Shown in pieces: positions 41,779 through 50,985 of a stretch of 64,000 nucleotides of DNA (its first letter is position 1; the number at the start of each line of letters is the position of its first letter). The position numbers and the translations under genes were made by a program. A model generated the notes under the pieces. It did not search any database. It was not told the DNA's origin and saw nothing but the letters and a program-made list of their open reading frames with translations. The stretch covers positions 1 through 64,000 of the forward strand of contig CAJBYO010000090.1 of the NCBI GenBank assembly GCA_903959905.1, given 5' to 3'. The DNA is from an uncultured Bacteroidales bacterium (GTDB lineage: Bacteria > Bacteroidota > Bacteroidia > Bacteroidales > FEN-979).

Positions 41779-42543
41779 ATGGTGAAAATCTCTGCAGTCA
41801 TAATCACATTCAATGAGGAGAGGAACATCGAACGCTGCCTGATTTCCCTGCAAGGCGTTGCAGACGAAATTGTGGTTGTAGATTCCGGATCAACCGACAA
41901 AACCCGCGAAATCTGCCTGCAATACGGTGTCCGTTTTGTTGAACATCCTTTTGAAAGCTATGGGAAACAAAAAAACCATGCTCTCCTCCAGGCCATGCAC
42001 CCGTTTGTTCTGTCGCTGGATGCCGACGAAGCGCTGTCACCCGAACTGAAGCAATCAATCCTTGCTGTAAAAAACAACCCGGATGCCAGCGGGTATAGCA
42101 TGAACAGGCTCACCAACTACTGTGGCAAATGGATCAGGCATGCCTGGTACCCCGATACCAAACTCCGCTTCTGGGATGTTTCCAAAGGCAAATGGGATGA
42201 GGGCATTGTACACGAGAAAGTCATGCTCCTTCCCGGTTCACCGGTTAAACATCTCAAAGGTGATCTCTTCCATTACTCGTTTTATACCCTGGAAGGCCAC
42301 CTGGAACAACAGCGGAAATATGCAGCCATGTCGGCCAGGGAACAGTTTATGGCTGGCAAACGAAGCAACCTCATGAAACTGCTCATCAAGCCGGCACTGA
42401 CATTCATCAAACTCTACCTTCTTAAACAAGGGTTCCGCGACGGCTACGATGGCTTCCTGATTGCGAAAGTTTCGTCAATTACCGTTTTTATGAAGTATGC
42501 CTTTCTCATGGACATGCAAAAAAAAGGGGCTGCCGGCCTTTAA
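41779..42543 (+). CDS. GT2-family glycosyltransferase, WaaE/KdtX-like
   Basis: 254 residues. GT-A fold N-terminus ISAVIITFNEERNIERCL, nucleotide-sugar site IVVVDSGSTDKTREI, and the metal-binding acidic motif in SLDADEAL. The GKWIRHAWYPDTKLR and DEGIVHEKV stretches are typical of the lipooligosaccharide core beta-1,4-glucosyltransferase-like branch. A C-terminal amphipathic/hydrophobic segment suggests membrane association. It probably adds a sugar in LPS core or O-glycan assembly. First of three consecutive GT2 genes. Confidence 0.87.
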   Translation: MVKISAVIITFNEERNIERCLISLQGVADEIVVVDSGSTDKTREICLQYGVRFVEHPFESYGKQKNHALLQAMHPFVLSLDADEALSPELKQSILAVKNNPDASGYSMNRLTNYCGKWIRHAWYPDTKLRFWDVSKGKWDEGIVHEKVMLLPGSPVKHLKGDLFHYSFYTLEGHLEQQRKYAAMSAREQFMAGKRSNLMKLLIKPALTFIKLYLLKQGFRDGYDGFLIAKVSSITVFMKYAFLMDMQKKGAAGL

Positions 42544-42597
42544 ACATCAGAAAATTCAACGAACTCATCACGAAACGATTGCAATTACCAGCCGCCA

Positions 42598-43482
42598 ATG
42601 ATTGAAACCATTGTAAAAACAAAACGAAGCACCCTTGAAACATATCCTTTTTGCATTATCATCCCTACCTGGAACAACCTTGAATACCTGAAACTCTGTA
42701 CAGCCAGCATCCTTAAAAATTCGCATTTCATCAACCAGCTGATCATCGTGATCAACGAAGGCGCCGACGGCACTGCAGAATGGGTTTCCCGGCAGCCTGA
42801 GATGGATTTTATCCATGCCACTCAGAATATCGGGATCTGCTACGGACTCAACATCGCCCGGTCGCTGATAAAATCAGATTATGTGGTATACGCCAACGAC
42901 GACATGTATATGCTCCCCGACTGGGACCTTCAGCTTCACCGGGAAATAAAAAACATCGGGCACCGGAACTTCATGCTCTCCAGCACCATGATAGAACCTG
43001 TGGAAACAGGCAACCCCTGCGTGGTAGTCAGGGACTACGGACGCGATGCAGGCAGTTTTGCCGAAGAGGCGCTGCTTCAGGAATTTCACACGCTGAAAAT
43101 TCCTGACTGGAACGGGAGCACCTGGCCTCCCAACGTTGTACATATAGATATGTGGGACCTTGTGGGCGGATTGAGCATTGAATTTAGTCCGGGGATGTAC
43201 TCCGACCCCGATTTTTCCAGGAAACTCTATGAGGCAGGCGTCAGACTTTTTAAAGGGAAGGGCGACAGCCTTGTTTATCACTTCGGTTCAAAATCAACGA
43301 AGAGGATCATTAAGAGCAAAGGCCGGAAAACATTTTTACTGAAGTGGGGAATTTCCTCACGAACATTTACCCAGGTATACCTGGAGATGGGCCGGAAATT
43401 CAACAGCAGCCTTCGGTTGCCAGTTTCCGGTCGCCTGGCTGAGATTAAAAACAAGCTTAAAAGGGTGAAAAGCGCCTGGTAG
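42598..43482 (+). CDS. GT2-family glycosyltransferase
   Basis: 294 residues. The N-terminal GT-A motif is FCIIIPTWNNLEYLKLCTAS, with the metal-binding region VVYANDDMYMLPDWD and a later YSDPDFSRKLYEAG acceptor-side stretch. The ATG at 42598 follows the previous gene by 54 bp on the same strand. Donor and acceptor sugars cannot be told from the sequence. Confidence 0.85.
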   Translation: MIETIVKTKRSTLETYPFCIIIPTWNNLEYLKLCTASILKNSHFINQLIIVINEGADGTAEWVSRQPEMDFIHATQNIGICYGLNIARSLIKSDYVVYANDDMYMLPDWDLQLHREIKNIGHRNFMLSSTMIEPVETGNPCVVVRDYGRDAGSFAEEALLQEFHTLKIPDWNGSTWPPNVVHIDMWDLVGGLSIEFSPGMYSDPDFSRKLYEAGVRLFKGKGDSLVYHFGSKSTKRIIKSKGRKTFLLKWGISSRTFTQVYLEMGRKFNSSLRLPVSGRLAEIKNKLKRVKSAW

Positions 43483-43535
43483 CATGCCCCCATGTTGAAG
43501 AAGTTTCTTAATCTTGCTGTCTGAACCACGTTATC

Positions 43536-44414
43536 ATGAAAGTTACTGGGTTTACCTTCGTACGCAATGCCATCAAATATGATTACCCGGTTGTGGAATC
43601 GATCAGGTCGGTATTGCCTGTTTGCGATGAGTTTATCGTGGCTGTCGGAAATTCCGACGACGAAACCAGGAACCTTGTCATGTCAATCAACGACCCGAAA
43701 ATCAGGATCATTGACTCCACCTGGGATGACTCCCTCCGCGAAGGCGGCAAAGTACTGGCTGTTGAAACGAACAAAGTCATGGATGCCATCTCTCCCGACA
43801 GCACCTGGGCATTTTACATCCAGGCAGATGAGGTTATTCATGAAAAATTCCTGGGAGAAATCAGGGCTGCCATGGAAAAATGGGCACCAGACCCGGAAGT
43901 GGAAGGACTTGTATTCAACTATACCCATTTCTGGGGTTCATACAGGTGCATCGGCGATTCACGGAGGTGGTATCGCCGGGAAGTAAGGATTATCCGCAAT
44001 GACAAATCAATCAGGTCATACCTGGATGCACAGGGTTTCAGAAAGGATGGCAGAAAACTGAACGTCGCCCCGGTCAATGCCTGGGTGTACCATTACGGAT
44101 GGGTAAAACCGCCTGCCGCACAGCAGGCCAAGCAGCAAACTTTCCACCGATACTGGCATACAGACCGCTGGATTGACAAAACTGTTAAAAAGACCGACGC
44201 CTATGACTATTCAGGCATGGATTTCCTGGCACCTTTTGAAGGTAAGCACCCGAAAGTCATGTACGACCGGATTGCCCGTCAGAACTGGACATTCACCCCT
44301 GATCTTGCAAAATCAAAACACTCCATCAAATCAGTGATTCTCCACTTTATTGAAAAACAAACCGGCTGGCGCATCGGCGAATACCGAAACTATAAAATTG
44401 TAACCAAAAAATAA
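43536..44414 (+). CDS. GT2-like glycosyltransferase
   Basis: 292 residues starting MKVTGFTFVRNAIKYDYPVV, the N-terminus of a GT2 subgroup common in Bacteroidota. Acidic motifs are VGNSDDETRNLV and YIQADEVIHEK, followed by FNYTHFWGSYRCIGDSRRWYR and a late HYGWVKPP. It closes the glycan cluster; a promoter and the hydrogenase operon follow after about 190 bp. Confidence 0.8.
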   Translation: MKVTGFTFVRNAIKYDYPVVESIRSVLPVCDEFIVAVGNSDDETRNLVMSINDPKIRIIDSTWDDSLREGGKVLAVETNKVMDAISPDSTWAFYIQADEVIHEKFLGEIRAAMEKWAPDPEVEGLVFNYTHFWGSYRCIGDSRRWYRREVRIIRNDKSIRSYLDAQGFRKDGRKLNVAPVNAWVYHYGWVKPPAAQQAKQQTFHRYWHTDRWIDKTVKKTDAYDYSGMDFLAPFEGKHPKVMYDRIARQNWTFTPDLAKSKHSIKSVILHFIEKQTGWRIGEYRNYKIVTKK

Positions 44415-44604
44415 ACCACCCATCCCCAGAAGTTACCCCATCTCACCTTTTCACCATTTCTCAACTTCGTTGCTTCCCTTTATTATTAAGCAAGACCTAC
44501 ACCACGCCTTATCAAGTCTAATTATAAATTTACATTGTGGTATCAATTTATCATTTTCTATTCTATACTTTTATGATTGATTTCAACTCAAAACCAGTCA
44601 AGTT

Positions 44605-45708
44605 ATGGAGAATCACGTACCATCATTTTATGAGGATCTCAAGGGGAAAGGCGTTTCCCGCAGGGATTTCCTTAAGTTTTGTACCACCATGGCGGCCTTC
44701 CTCGGATTGGAAGCCAGCGGTGTAACTCAAATCGTGAAAGCGTTTGAATCAAAACCGAGGCTGCCGGTCATCTGGTTTCATTTCCAGGAGTGTACCTGTT
44801 GCAGCGAATCATTCATCAGGGCTTCCCATCCAATTGTTGCGGATATCGTGCTGAATAAAATCTCCCTTGACTACCAGGAGACCCTGATGGCCGCTTCCGG
44901 GGTTCAGGCTGAAGAGGCTTATAAAGCCGTGATGCAGAAGTACCCGGGCGAGTATATCGTCATGGTGGAAGGCTCAATCCCGACTGAAAATGAAGCTTAT
45001 TGCTGCATTGGCGGACGGAGTGCGCTGCAGATCCTTGAAGAAGCCGTTAAAAACTGTAAGGCTGTTGTGGCCTGGGGTAACTGTGCATCCGCCGGTTGCG
45101 TTCAGGCAGCAAGCCCGAATCCAACAGGGGCCAAGCCGGTTCACAAGGTCATCAGCGGAAAACCTGTTATCAATGTACAGGGCTGCCCGCCTATTGCTGA
45201 TGTGATGGCTGGCGTTGTGGTCCATTTACTTACGTTTGACCGCATCCCCCAACTTGACGGACTGGGAAGGCCGAAGGCATTTTATTCACGGAGGGTGCAC
45301 GACACCTGTTACCGCAGGGCCAATTTCGATGCCGGCCTCTTTGTTGAGTCATTTGACGATGACGGTGCAAAACGCGGTTATTGCCTCTACAAAATGGGTT
45401 GCAAAGGACCTGTTACTTACAACTCCTGCGGGATCATTAAATGGAATGACGGGGTGAGTTACCCTATCCAGTCGGGGCACCCGTGCATCGGTTGTTCCGA
45501 AGAGGGATTCTGGGATAACGGTCCGTTCTACCAGCACCTTCCTGAAGTTGCCGGCTTTGGCATAGAGACCACCGCCGACAAAGTCGGGCTTGGACTTGGA
45601 ATTGCCACAGCTGTTGGTATTGCAGGCCATGCCATTGTCACCAATGTCAGGAAACATAAAGAAATAACAAATGAACCTGAAGAAGGTTCCAAAGTTGAAA
45701 CCAAGTAA
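44605..45708 (+). CDS. hyaA: [NiFe] uptake hydrogenase small subunit with six-Cys proximal cluster site
   Basis: Electron-transfer subunit of a membrane-bound periplasmic H2-oxidising enzyme. The 367-residue precursor has a twin-arginine signal (SRRDFLKF, residues 18-25) and a C-terminal anchor helix (VGLGLGIATAVGIAGHAIV). The proximal cluster ligands are Cys63, Cys66, Cys160 and Cys194. In addition Cys65 (ECTCCSE) and Cys165 (GNCASAGCVQ) occupy the two extra positions that define the [4Fe-3S] cluster of oxygen-tolerant enzymes such as E. coli Hyd-1. The medial [3Fe-4S] site (NSCG, SYPIQSGHPCIGC, with Pro) and distal His/Cys site (RRVHDTCYR, GYCLYKMGCKG) are complete. Symbol by homology to hyaA. 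Confidence 0.95.
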   Translation: MENHVPSFYEDLKGKGVSRRDFLKFCTTMAAFLGLEASGVTQIVKAFESKPRLPVIWFHFQECTCCSESFIRASHPIVADIVLNKISLDYQETLMAASGVQAEEAYKAVMQKYPGEYIVMVEGSIPTENEAYCCIGGRSALQILEEAVKNCKAVVAWGNCASAGCVQAASPNPTGAKPVHKVISGKPVINVQGCPPIADVMAGVVVHLLTFDRIPQLDGLGRPKAFYSRRVHDTCYRRANFDAGLFVESFDDDGAKRGYCLYKMGCKGPVTYNSCGIIKWNDGVSYPIQSGHPCIGCSEEGFWDNGPFYQHLPEVAGFGIETTADKVGLGLGIATAVGIAGHAIVTNVRKHKEITNEPEEGSKVETK

Positions 45709-45719
45709 GACCCAAAACC

Positions 45720-47441
45720 ATGGCAGAAAGAATCGTAATAGATCCCATCACCCGTATTGAAGGCCACCTGCGGGTTGAAATAGAGGTTACAAACGGAAAA
45801 ATCACAGATGCGTTCAGTGCCGGCACCATGGTGCGCGGTATTGAAACCATCCTGAAGGGCCGCGATCCGCGCGATGCATGGGCCTTTGTAGGGCGCGTGT
45901 GCGGCGTATGTACATCCACACATTCCCTGACCTCGGTCAGAACGGTGGAAAACGCACTGGGTATCTCCGTTCCGCCGAATGCCGAACTGATCCGTAACCT
46001 GATGGCCAACGCGCTCTATATCCACGACCATGTTGTCCATTTTTACCAGTTACATGCCCTTGACTGGGTAGACGTTGTTTCAGCGTTAAAGGCAAATCCG
46101 GCAGAAGCATCGCGGATTGCCCAAAGTATCTCCGCATGGCCGAAAAGCTCGGTCGGCTATTTCACCGACATCCAGAAAAAGTTCAAAAACTTTGTTGACA
46201 GCGGCCAGCTTGGCATTTTCGCCAACGGTTACTGGGGACATAAGGCATACAAACTTCCACCGGAGGTGAACCTCATTGCCGTTGCCCACTACCTTGAGGC
46301 GCTTGAATGGCAGAAGGAACTTGTTAAAGTTCACACCGTCTTCGGCGGGAAAAATCCTCATCCTAATTACCTGGTGGGCGGCGTTCCATGTTCCATTAAC
46401 ATTGAAGAGGCGAATGCAGTAAATGCCGAGCGCCTTGCATTTGTCGGCAAACTGTTTGAAGATGCAAAAACCTTTGTTGACCAGGTGTATATTCCCGACC
46501 TCGTTGCCATTGCCGGTTTCTATAAAAGCGATTGGGGCGCCATCGGCGGCGGGCTCACCAATTACCTGGCATTCGGCGATTTCCCGTCGAACGGGTACAA
46601 CAATCCTGAGAGTTTCAAAATGCCGCGCGGAGCCATATTGGGAAGAGACCTGAGCCATATCCTCGAAGTGAAAGCCGACGATCCGGAACAGATCCAGGAA
46701 TATATCAACAATTCATGGTATGAGTATTCCAAAGGCGACAAAACAGGCCTGCACCCATGGGAAGGTGAAACGAAATTCAATTACACCGGGCCGAAGCCTC
46801 CTTACGAACATCTTGACTTCAGCCAGAAATACAGCTGGGTTAAGACTCCCAGGTGGAAAGGAAACCCCATGGAAGTTGGTCCGCTCTCTCGTATGCTCGT
46901 GGGCTATGCCTCCGGTAAGCCAGAATTCAAAGAGGTTGTTGACAGCACGCTCAAAGCGCTGGATGTACCAGTTGCAGCTTTGTTTTCCACCCTTGGGAGA
47001 ACAGCAGCAAGAGGCCTTGAGACCAAGCTGGTTTGCGGATGGGCTCTTGAATTTTACCAGCAACTGCTTACAAACATTAAAAATGGCGACACACGTACCC
47101 AGAATAACGTTAAATGGGATCCGGAATCCTGGCCAAAACAGGCCAAGGGCATCGGAATGGTTGAAGCCCCGAGAGGAGCTTTGTCGCATTTCATCGTGAT
47201 TGAAGACAAAAAGATCGCCAACTATCAACTGGTTGTCCCAACTACCTGGAATGCATCACCACGCGACATCAAAGGACAGCGTTCAGCATATGAAGAATCA
47301 TTGATCGGAACACCCATTGAAGATGCGAAAAATCCGCTTGAAGTGCTCCGTACCATTCACTCTTTTGACCCTTGCCTGGCCTGTGCCGTGCACCTGTACG
47401 ATGAAAACGGTACCACCATTCATGATGTGAAAACCTATTAA
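45720..47441 (+). CDS. hyaB: [NiFe] uptake hydrogenase large subunit
   Basis: Catalytic subunit holding the Ni-Fe(CN)2CO site. 573 residues. N-terminal IDPITRIEGHLRVE. Ni ligands are the L1 motif RVCGVCTSTHS (Cys61, Cys64) and the L2 motif DPCLACAVH (Cys552, Cys555). After His558 there is a 15-residue C-terminal extension for the maturation protease encoded two genes downstream to remove. No signal peptide, as expected for co-export with the Tat-carrying small subunit. Starts 11 bp after the small-subunit stop. Confidence 0.96.
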   Translation: MAERIVIDPITRIEGHLRVEIEVTNGKITDAFSAGTMVRGIETILKGRDPRDAWAFVGRVCGVCTSTHSLTSVRTVENALGISVPPNAELIRNLMANALYIHDHVVHFYQLHALDWVDVVSALKANPAEASRIAQSISAWPKSSVGYFTDIQKKFKNFVDSGQLGIFANGYWGHKAYKLPPEVNLIAVAHYLEALEWQKELVKVHTVFGGKNPHPNYLVGGVPCSINIEEANAVNAERLAFVGKLFEDAKTFVDQVYIPDLVAIAGFYKSDWGAIGGGLTNYLAFGDFPSNGYNNPESFKMPRGAILGRDLSHILEVKADDPEQIQEYINNSWYEYSKGDKTGLHPWEGETKFNYTGPKPPYEHLDFSQKYSWVKTPRWKGNPMEVGPLSRMLVGYASGKPEFKEVVDSTLKALDVPVAALFSTLGRTAARGLETKLVCGWALEFYQQLLTNIKNGDTRTQNNVKWDPESWPKQAKGIGMVEAPRGALSHFIVIEDKKIANYQLVVPTTWNASPRDIKGQRSAYEESLIGTPIEDAKNPLEVLRTIHSFDPCLACAVHLYDENGTTIHDVKTY

Positions 47442-47444
47442 GCC

Positions 47445-48167
47445 ATGAGAAACCGATCCGTCCCTTTGCGTGAAGTACATGTGTGGGAGATGCCTGTGCG
47501 TGTCTATCACTGGATCAATGCACTGTGTATCACCACACTCTGCATCACCGGTTACATAATCGGTGATCCGCCTGCCTTGATGAAAGGCACTGAGGCTTCG
47601 TTCAATTATTGGTTTGGAACTGTAAGGTTCATCCATTTTATCTCCGCATTCCTCTTTTTCTTCAATTTTATATTCAGGACCTACTGGGGATTTGTAGGTA
47701 ACGAATTCTCCAGGTGGTATAATTTTATTCCGCTGAAAAAGAGCCAGTGGCAGGAAATGGGAGATGTAATCAAGGTTGACATCCTTCAACTCACCAACAA
47801 GAAAATTGATTCAATAGGCCATAATTCACTGGCAAGTTTTATCTATTTTCTTACATTCCTGATCTTCCTGCTGCAATGTCTGACCGGCTTTGGCATGTAT
47901 TCTGCCATGAGCAGTTCATTTCTGCCGAAGGTCTTTGCATGGATCGTACCGTTTCTCGGCGGCGACATGCATGTAAGGCAACTGCACCACATCCTGATGT
48001 GGGGATTCATCCTGTTCGCCATGATCCATGTTTACCTCGTGTTCTATCATGATTATATTGAACGCAGGGGTGTAACATCTTCCATGATCGGTGGATGGAA
48101 GTTCATTGAAGAGGATGTTATTGAGCGCCACGACCAAAACGAAGAGGCTGAAACCAAAAAGAAATAA
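47445..48167 (+). CDS. hyaC: Hydrogenase b-type cytochrome subunit
   Basis: 240-residue integral membrane di-heme cytochrome that passes electrons from the small subunit to quinone. Four hydrophobic helices. Candidate heme histidines lie in VRVYHWINALC, VRFIHFISAF and the pair LHHILMWGFILFAMIHVYLVFYHDY. The C-terminal tail is charged and cytoplasmic. Starts 3 bp after the large-subunit stop, in a tight operon. Confidence 0.93.
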   Translation: MRNRSVPLREVHVWEMPVRVYHWINALCITTLCITGYIIGDPPALMKGTEASFNYWFGTVRFIHFISAFLFFFNFIFRTYWGFVGNEFSRWYNFIPLKKSQWQEMGDVIKVDILQLTNKKIDSIGHNSLASFIYFLTFLIFLLQCLTGFGMYSAMSSSFLPKVFAWIVPFLGGDMHVRQLHHILMWGFILFAMIHVYLVFYHDYIERRGVTSSMIGGWKFIEEDVIERHDQNEEAETKKK

Positions 48168-48187
48168 ACGCTCAATACCCTGTATTC

Positions 48188-48658
48188 TTGCCTGACGTGC
48201 ACAACGATATCCTGGTCCTCGGGATCGGGAATCTTTTAATGAATGATGAAGGCGTGGGAATCCACGTCGTTTCCCGGCTTGAAAAGGAAGGGATCACCGG
48301 TGCCGACCTGATGGATGGCGGCACCGGTGGTTTTCACCTGCTCAGTTTCATTCAATCCTATAAGACCATTATCATCATTGATGCTTCGCTTGACCTGCAT
48401 CCGCCGGGACATGTGAGGGTGTTACACCCGCGTTATGCACGCGATTTCCCGAAACAGTTAAGTGCCCATGAAATTGGCCTGAAAGACATGATTGATGCGG
48501 CTATCCTGCTGGGCAACATGCCAGTACTGCACCTGGTCGCCATTTCTGTAAAAGAGTTTCAGGACATGGGAATGGACCTTTCAACAGAGGTTGAAGCGGC
48601 GATCCCGGAGGCGATGAGGTGCGTGAGGGAGTTGGTGGCGGGAGATCGTGACGCGTGA
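48188..48658 (+). CDS. hyaD: Hydrogenase maturation endopeptidase (HyaD/HupD family)
   Basis: Cuts the C-terminal tail of the large subunit after Ni insertion. 156 residues starting at TTG (48188); GTG at 48197 is an alternative and no ATG fits. The three Ni-sensing positions are visible: Glu21 (GNLLMNDEGVG), Asp65 (IIIIDASLD) and His94 (LSAHEIGL). The last codons and the stop TGA (48656-48658) are part of a GTGACGC-family heptamer array, so the final Gly-Asp-Arg-Asp-Ala is at least partly repeat-derived. Confidence 0.92.
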   Translation: MPDVHNDILVLGIGNLLMNDEGVGIHVVSRLEKEGITGADLMDGGTGGFHLLSFIQSYKTIIIIDASLDLHPPGHVRVLHPRYARDFPKQLSAHEIGLKDMIDAAILLGNMPVLHLVAISVKEFQDMGMDLSTEVEAAIPEAMRCVRELVAGDRDA

Positions 48659-48688
48659 CAGGTGACGGGTGACGCGTGACAGGTGACG
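48647..48688. repeat. GTGACGG-family heptamer array at the 3' end of the maturation protease gene
   Basis: Six units: CGTGACG, CGTGACA, GGTGACG, GGTGACG, CGTGACA, GGTGACG. Unit 2 provides the stop codon. The array fills the space to the convergent hypB gene. Confidence 0.92.
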
Positions 48689-48699
48689 GGGGCGAGGTG

Positions 48700-49539
48700 T
48701 TAGAGTTTATTCAGCCAGATGAGCCACTCGGGCATGCCTTCGCCGGTTTTTGCTGACATTTGTATAAATTCCAGGTCGGGATTGAGTTGCTTCGCATAAT
48801 TCACCGCTGTGTCCACACTGAAATCAACGTAGGGAAGAAGATCTGTTTTATTGATGATGCAGAGGTTGGATGACTGAAACATATAGGGGTATTTCAAAGG
48901 TTTGTCATCTCCTTCCGTCACACTGATGACCACCACCCGTTTTTGTTCTCCAAGGTCAAACATGGCAGGGCATACAAGGTTCCCGACATTCTCAATGAAC
49001 AGGATAGACTGGCTGTCAACCTCCATTTTCTTCAATGCCAGGTGAATCATTTTAGCATCAAGATGACAACCGGAACCGGTGTTGATCTGGATGGCCGGGG
49101 CTCCCGACTTTTCAATGCGGTCGGCATCCCTGGCCGTTTGCTGATCGCCTTCAATGACAAAAATTTTACGTGAGGAAATCAATGCCTGGATTGTCTTCTC
49201 AAGGATCGTGGTCTTTCCCGACCCGGGTGAACTGACAAGGTTTACAGCCAGGATGCTCTTCCCTTCAAAATAGCCCCTGTTCCGCTCCGCCAGTCTGTTA
49301 TTCTCCGAAAGGATATCCATGTTCAGATTGATCACCTTTTTTGGCGCATGGTCGTGGGAGTGGCTGGGGCTGTGCCCATGATGGTGGTCATGGCCGTGGT
49401 CATGATCATGGGTGTGGTGATGGCCGTGATCATGATCATGATCGTGTTGGTGATCGTGAGCATTTTTGTGATCATGATGCCCGTCCCTGTCATGAATTTT
49501 AAATTCGTCCGGATTTCCGCATCCGCATGTATCGCACAT
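48700..49539 (-). CDS. hypB: Hydrogenase nickel-incorporation GTPase HypB with long His-rich region
   Basis: Delivers Ni to the large subunit with HypA. I start at the ATG at 49539 (MCDTCGCG), because this Cys motif is the N-terminal high-affinity Ni site of HypB. The longer frame to 49578 would add 13 residues in front of it. Residues about 16-66 hold about two dozen histidines in Asp/His/Gly-rich DNA-level repeats, a likely Ni store. The G-domain follows with P-loop SSPGSGKTT, VIEGDQQTARDADRI, metal site GSGCHLDA, ENVGNLVCPA and NKTD. 279 residues. Confidence 0.95.
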   Translation of the reverse strand: MCDTCGCGNPDEFKIHDRDGHHDHKNAHDHQHDHDHDHGHHHTHDHDHGHDHHHGHSPSHSHDHAPKKVINLNMDILSENNRLAERNRGYFEGKSILAVNLVSSPGSGKTTILEKTIQALISSRKIFVIEGDQQTARDADRIEKSGAPAIQINTGSGCHLDAKMIHLALKKMEVDSQSILFIENVGNLVCPAMFDLGEQKRVVVISVTEGDDKPLKYPYMFQSSNLCIINKTDLLPYVDFSVDTAVNYAKQLNPDLEFIQMSAKTGEGMPEWLIWLNKL

Positions 49540-49609
49540 AACTGTATTTTTTTTCCTGTTAATAAACTTTCTTCTCACTCGCTCTCAGGGATTGAACCCG
49601 GTAAGGCGT

Positions 49610-49951
49610 TCAATCTATCGTGAGCGACACAATCCTGAATTCATCCCCTCCGGTAATTTCCGAAGGGAAACAACGACAGTTGGGACATGTGTCAACCCTG
49701 GTTTTCATTTGAAATCCCACATTGCAACTCCTGCATTTTCCCGTGCCCGGTGTCCGCTGCAGATTCACCAAAGCCTTTTCAAGTACGGAGTCTTTAACCA
49801 CCAGTTCCAGGGCTGATTGAAATGCGTCGGCTTCCACCCCGCTCAGGTCTCCCACCTCAATCAGTATTTCACTGACCGCGGTTACCCCCTGTTTCCCTGC
49901 TTCACGTTGCGCAATATCAACAACCTCCAGTGCCAGTGACAGTTCATGCAT
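49610..49951 (-). CDS. hypA: Hydrogenase nickel chaperone HypA
   Basis: 113 residues. The invariant MHE N-terminus binds Ni. The zinc site is formed by two CxxC pairs, CRSC and CPNC. The usual function is to hand Ni to the large subunit together with HypB, encoded 70 bp downstream on the same strand. Normal length and ordinary start. Confidence 0.94.
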   Translation of the reverse strand: MHELSLALEVVDIAQREAGKQGVTAVSEILIEVGDLSGVEADAFQSALELVVKDSVLEKALVNLQRTPGTGKCRSCNVGFQMKTRVDTCPNCRCFPSEITGGDEFRIVSLTID

Positions 49952-49962
49952 AATGCCTTATT

Positions 49963-50985
49963 TTAACAAATCCTCGGCAACGGGTCGCCGGTGAGGGTGT
50001 CAATAATCCGTTTCCCGCCTGTTTCCGTTTTCAGGACGACCTTCCCGGGGTGGTCGCCTGTAACACGTCCGATGATGGCGCTGTTTGCACCCAGGCTGTT
50101 CTTTTTCATGATCTCCAGGATTCGGGGGCCTTCCTCCTGTGCTGCCACGATGAGTACTTTACCTTCGTTGGCTATATGCAGCGGGTCAAAGCCAAGCAGT
50201 TCACACATGGCGGTTACACCTTTATGCATAGGCAGCGACAGTTCCTCAATTTCAATGCCCAGTGAAGTCTTCGCTGCAAGTTCATTCAATACAGTGGCTA
50301 CACCTCCCCGTGTCGGGTCACGCATGAATTTAACTCCATGCGACTGGTCCAGCACCTCCCCGATCAGGTGGTTCAGCGAGGCGCAATCTGAGGTCACGGT
50401 GGTTTTAAACTTAAATGATTCCCTGGCAGCCATTACTGCCATTCCATGGTCGCCAATTGTTCCATTAATAAGTATAAGGTCGCCGGGGCATATCTCTGCG
50501 GCCTTACGGATCAGTTTGTTTTTATCTTTCACACTTCCGACTCCGGCAGTATTGATAAAGAGTTTGTCGCATTTTCCTTTGTTCACGACCTTGGTATCAC
50601 CGGTAACGATGACCACACCCGCTTTTGCTGCCTCAGCAGCCAGCGATACAACGATCTGTTCAAGGTCGGTCATCGGGAAACCCTCTTCAATGATAAACGA
50701 AACCGAAAGGTACCGGGGATCAGCCCCTGACACGGCAAGATCGTTCACCGTTCCGCACACAGCAAGTTTACCGATATTCCCGCCAGGGAAAAACAACGGA
50801 TCAATAACGAAGGAGTCGGTCGTGAAGGCAATATCATGGGTTCCCATGGAAAGGATGGCCGCGTCAGACTGTTCCGCCAGCACCGGGTTTGTAAAATGCC
50901 TGAGGAACAGGTTTTCAATCAGGTTGTGCATCATCCTGCCACCGTTGCCATGGCTCAGCAATATTTTTTCCTCGTCGTTGTTCAT
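49963..50985 (-). CDS. hypE: Hydrogenase maturation protein HypE
   Basis: 340 residues of the PurM/ThiL/SelD fold. It dehydrates the thiocarbamate made by HypF to a thiocyanate that becomes a CN ligand of iron. N-terminus LLSHGNGGRMMHNLI, ATP-site segment TTDSFVIDPLFFPGGNIGKLA, GDTKVV, RDPTRGGVATVLNELA, and the essential C-terminal ending PRIC with the acceptor Cys as last residue. Its ATG overlaps the hypD stop by 4 bp, indicating coupled translation. Confidence 0.96.
   Translation of the reverse strand: MNNDEEKILLSHGNGGRMMHNLIENLFLRHFTNPVLAEQSDAAILSMGTHDIAFTTDSFVIDPLFFPGGNIGKLAVCGTVNDLAVSGADPRYLSVSFIIEEGFPMTDLEQIVVSLAAEAAKAGVVIVTGDTKVVNKGKCDKLFINTAGVGSVKDKNKLIRKAAEICPGDLILINGTIGDHGMAVMAARESFKFKTTVTSDCASLNHLIGEVLDQSHGVKFMRDPTRGGVATVLNELAAKTSLGIEIEELSLPMHKGVTAMCELLGFDPLHIANEGKVLIVAAQEEGPRILEIMKKNSLGANSAIIGRVTGDHPGKVVLKTETGGKRIIDTLTGDPLPRIC

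Noticed and set aside
49340-49500. Periodic His-codon DNA in hypB as another intergenic-type array
   Set aside because: The repeat follows codon periodicity (multiples of 3) and is explained by the His-rich protein segment.
49580-49620. tRNA-like T-arm (minus strand CCGGGTTCAATCCC)
   Set aside because: The flanking bases do not form a T-stem, acceptor stem or anticodon arm, and the segment lies between hypA and hypB.
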